A stretch of DNA of 64,000 nt from Actinobacteria bacterium UBA2279. GTDB lineage: Bacteria; Actinomycetota; Coriobacteriia; Anaerosomatales; Anaerosomataceae. Numbering within the stretch: the stretch's first letter is position 1; each line of letters opens with the position of its first letter. Location of the stretch: NCBI GenBank assembly GCA_002347365.1, contig DDWT01000033.1:124001-188000 (forward strand), written 5' to 3'. The position numbers were made by a program, and so were the translations under genes. This document shows positions 61,598 through 64,000 of the stretch, one piece after another. The notes beneath the pieces are model-generated. The model was not told where the DNA came from. It did no database searches and worked only from the letters and a program-made list of their open reading frames with translations.

Positions 61598-62884
61598 ATG
61601 ATGACGTTCACGCTCTTCATAGAGATCGTGCTGGTGGTGCTGTTCGTCTCGGCGATGGCGGTACTTTCGGCCGCCGATGCCTCCATTGCGCTGCTCACGC
61701 GCAGTCGTACGCGTCGTCTCATCGAGGCTGAGCGGAAAGGCGCCGAGGCGGTCGATGATCTGACCGAGCGGCCCAGCCGTCTGGCCGGTGCGCTGGCGAT
61801 AGTCCGCGTGCTTGCGTATGCGATCTCCGCGGTGGCGATCGGCGAGTTTGCGACGGTCATCGTCGGTCCGATCACCCTCGGACTGTGGATACCGGCTGCC
61901 GCCTTCGGCGCCGTCATCTCCTTCGTGGTCGGCGAGACACTGCCGCGTGCTCTGGCGGTGCACAACCCCGAGCGTGTCGCTCTCGCTGCAGGCGGTCCGG
62001 CGCTTGCGTTGACCGCTGCGGTCTATCCGCTAGCCAGGCTGTTCTCCGTCGGCTGGTTGTGGCTGGTGGGTCTGGTGGCCGAGGAACGCGTGTCGGATGT
62101 ATGGGTGACCGAGGACGAGTATCGGGCCGTGGCCGCCTCCGACGAGGAGGAGGTCGCCCGCGAAGAGGCCGAGGAGGCATTCATCGACGCAGTGGCGGAC
62201 TTCACGTCCAAGATCGTGCGTGAGGTCATGGTGCCGCGTCCCGACATGGAGTGCCTGCAAGACACGGCGACATCGGCAGAGGCTATCGAGGCGATCGAGC
62301 GCAGCGGGTACTCGCGACTGCCGGTGTACCACGAGTCGGTCGATGACATTCTCGGCGTCCTGTACGCGAAAGACCTGCTGGTCTGCATGGGCCACGGGCA
62401 GTGCGAGCCGTCGATCGCGACGCTCGCACGGGAGGCGTACTTCGTGCCCGAGACCAAGCCGATCGAAGAGTTGCTCGTCGAGATGAGGTCGCGCACGCAC
62501 ATCGCGATCGTCGCCGACGAATATGGCGGTACCGCAGGTCTGGTCACCATCGAGGACCTGCTGGAAGAGATCGTCGGGGAGATCTTCGACGAGTACGATC
62601 GCGCCGAGCCGGTGATGGTGGCGCTTGAGGGCGATCGCTATCGCGTGGACGGGCGCATGCCCATCGACGATCTGAACACCGCGTTCGGGACAGACATAGA
62701 CATCGAGGCGGACACGGTGGGCGGGCTGTTCATCGAGTTGGCGGGACATATCCCTGACTCGGGCGAAGAGATCGTGGTTGAAGGGCTGCGCCTCACCGTG
62801 GAGGATGTAGAGGGAAACCGTATCCGACGGGTGATCGTCGAGCCGGCAACGAACGGAACAGACGAGGAGGACAATGATGACTGA
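61598..62884 (+). CDS. CNNM/CorC-family membrane protein (HlyC/CorC-like)
   Basis: 428 residues from the ATG at 61598 (GTG at 61595 and ATG at 61601 are alternatives; ribosome site weak). A DUF21/CNNM membrane domain (about 1-150) is followed by two CBS domains (about 195-315; SRLPVYHESVDDILGVLYAKDL, quoted in part; EYGGTAGLVTIEDLLEEIVG, quoted in part). A CorC_HlyC domain (about 330-415) ends the protein. Related proteins transport or regulate Mg2+ and Co2+; old hemolysin names are misleading. Overlaps cdd by 11 bases. Confidence 0.9.
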   Translation: MMTFTLFIEIVLVVLFVSAMAVLSAADASIALLTRSRTRRLIEAERKGAEAVDDLTERPSRLAGALAIVRVLAYAISAVAIGEFATVIVGPITLGLWIPAAAFGAVISFVVGETLPRALAVHNPERVALAAGGPALALTAAVYPLARLFSVGWLWLVGLVAEERVSDVWVTEDEYRAVAASDEEEVAREEAEEAFIDAVADFTSKIVREVMVPRPDMECLQDTATSAEAIEAIERSGYSRLPVYHESVDDILGVLYAKDLLVCMGHGQCEPSIATLAREAYFVPETKPIEELLVEMRSRTHIAIVADEYGGTAGLVTIEDLLEEIVGEIFDEYDRAEPVMVALEGDRYRVDGRMPIDDLNTAFGTDIDIEADTVGGLFIELAGHIPDSGEEIVVEGLRLTVEDVEGNRIRRVIVEPATNGTDEEDNDD

Positions 62885-63305
62885 GATCACTCAGGCCGAC
62901 CTCGCGCTGCTCGCGTTCGCACGCGAGGTGCGGAGCAAGGCGTACGCGCCATATTCGGAGTTTCGTGTGGGTGCGGCGGTATTCGCAGGCGGAGAGATAT
63001 ACCAGGGTGTGAATGTTGAGAATGCCGCGTACGGTTCGGGCATCTGTGCCGAGCGCGCTGCTGCTCTCGCGGCCGTGACCGCGGGTGCGACTGACTTTGC
63101 TGCGATCGCTGTGGTAGGCGATTCAGAGGCGCCGACGGTCCCGTGTGGCGCATGCCGGCAGTTCCTGGCGGAATTCAATCCGGAGCTGCGGGTGATCATG
63201 GGCGGCAGGACAGACGCCGTGATGGTCATGGGATTGGACGAGTTGCTGCCCGAGGCATTCGTGCGCGGCTACCTGGACCAGGACGACGGCAGCGACGAGG
63301 AATGA
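62874..63305 (+). CDS. cdd: Cytidine deaminase
   Basis: 143 residues, homotetrameric-type short form. Zinc and catalytic motifs: C-A-E-R-A-A near residue 54 and P-C-G-A-C-R-Q near residue 86. Deaminates cytidine and deoxycytidine for pyrimidine salvage. AGGAGG lies just before the tandem ATG ATG start. It overlaps both neighbours. Confidence 0.95.
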   Translation: MMTEITQADLALLAFAREVRSKAYAPYSEFRVGAAVFAGGEIYQGVNVENAAYGSGICAERAAALAAVTAGATDFAAIAVVGDSEAPTVPCGACRQFLAEFNPELRVIMGGRTDAVMVMGLDELLPEAFVRGYLDQDDGSDEE

Positions 63306-64000
63306 GTATGGACCCCAACGCTGTCGTGCGGAGCGGGTTCGTCGCGCTTGTCGGAAGGCCGAACGCGGGGAAGTCCACGCTGACCAACGCGCTGGTCGGG
63401 GTCAAGGTGGCGATCACCTCCAACACACCTCAGACGACCCGGCATCGGCTGCGCGCCGTCATCGACCTCGAAGACGCGCAGATCGTGATAGTGGACACGC
63501 CGGGCATGCACAAGCCCCAGGACGCTTTGGGTGAAGAACTCAACCGCTCCAGCATGCTCGCGCTTTCAGACGTGGACGTGGCCTGTCTGGTCATCGACGC
63601 GTCTGTGAAGGTGGGCAAGGGCGACAAGTGGGTCGCGCACCGGGTGCTGGAGAGCAGTGCCAAGAAGGTGCTGGTGCTGACGAAGGCGGACCTCGTCTCC
63701 CAGGAGGAGATGGCGGACCGTCTGCATTTTGCGCAAACCCTCGGCGAGTTCGATGATGTCGTGGTTGTTTCGGCCGTAGAGGGCTTCAACCTTGGCGGCT
63801 TTGTGGAGACCGTGAAGCGCTACCTGCCGGACGGGCCGCGCTACTTCCCGCGCGACATGCCCACCGACCAGCCTCTCGGCGTGATGCTGGCTGAGTTCAT
63901 CCGCGAGAAGGTGCTTCGCAACACGCGCGATGAGGTGCCGCACGCCATCGGCGTGGAGATCGAGGATCTCGAAGCGAGCGCCGACGGCGAGCATACGACC
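63302..64000 (+). CDS. era: GTPase Era (3' end beyond window)
   Basis: First 233 codons; the gene runs off the right edge. ATG at 63302 overlaps the cdd stop; ATG 63308 is an alternative. G1 GRPNAGKST near residues 18-26, G2 SNTPQTTRH, G3 DTPGMH, G4 TKAD. The start of the C-terminal KH region (AEFIREKVLRNTRDEVPHA, in part) is visible. Era binds 16S rRNA during 30S assembly. The order ybeY-dgkA-cdd-era is conserved widely. Confidence 0.95.
   Translation, partial: MSMDPNAVVRSGFVALVGRPNAGKSTLTNALVGVKVAITSNTPQTTRHRLRAVIDLEDAQIVIVDTPGMHKPQDALGEELNRSSMLALSDVDVACLVIDASVKVGKGDKWVAHRVLESSAKKVLVLTKADLVSQEEMADRLHFAQTLGEFDDVVVVSAVEGFNLGGFVETVKRYLPDGPRYFPRDMPTDQPLGVMLAEFIREKVLRNTRDEVPHAIGVEIEDLEASADGEHTT

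Overview
The window looks like one continuous stretch of chromosome from a high-GC anaerobic bacterium. GTG and TTG starts are common, genes overlap by 1-8 bases in long operons, nearly everything is on the + strand, and promoters are of the sigma-70 TTGACN/TATNNT type. The gene set (group-3b-like NiFe hydrogenase, rnfCDGEAB, hrcA-dnaJ under CIRCE, mreBCD-rodA, giant multiheme c-type cytochromes) fits best with an anaerobic, metal- or mineral-respiring actinobacterium of the Coriobacteriia/Anaerosomatales (OPB41) type. This placement is inferred from gene content; a high-GC Firmicute is not excluded.

Layout. 1-2982: end of a cytosolic four-subunit NAD(P)-linked NiFe hydrogenase operon, closed by a perfect 13-bp hairpin. 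3103-9050: rnfCDGEAB, followed by a NusG-domain-II protein and a Gx transporter. 9069-15487: radC and the rod-shape/elongasome cluster mreB-mreC-mreD-mrdA(PBP2)-rodA. 15517-20494: DUF697 protein, the TIGR03960/TIGR03936 radical-SAM pair and RNase G/E. 20529-28978: rplU-rpmA-obg-proB-proA-nadD-yqeK-(LytR_C protein)-rsfS and an EamA permease. 29052-29127: tRNA-Ala(GGC). 29227-36336: a chagasin-like lipoprotein, leuS, comEA, comEC and holA. 36427-51648: the unusual part, in which three multiheme cytochrome genes are interleaved with rpsT (the only minus-strand gene) and lepA. 51801-64000: hemW, hrcA-dnaJ-rsmE-mtaB, phoH-pgpH-ybeY-(DgkA-PAP2 fusion)-CNNM protein-cdd-era, with era cut by the window edge.

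How the genes may work together. The hydrogenase exchanges electrons between H2 and NAD(P)(H), and Rnf couples ferredoxin/NAD exchange to an ion gradient, so the left end is a redox and energy-conservation module. The exported cytochromes (7, 14 and 11 canonical CXXCH sites) could carry electrons across or away from the cell surface. Two of them are giant mosaic proteins with adhesive or carbohydrate-binding-like modules: fibronectin III, discoidin, DNRLRE, and a large duplicated 'SCPFLF' module that I do not recognise from any named family. They sit between genes of a conserved housekeeping order (holA-rpsT-lepA-hemW-hrcA-dnaJ), which makes this locus the best candidate for an undescribed extracellular electron-transfer system.

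There is no gap over about 300 bases without a gene. I saw no insertion sequence, prophage, CRISPR array or rRNA.
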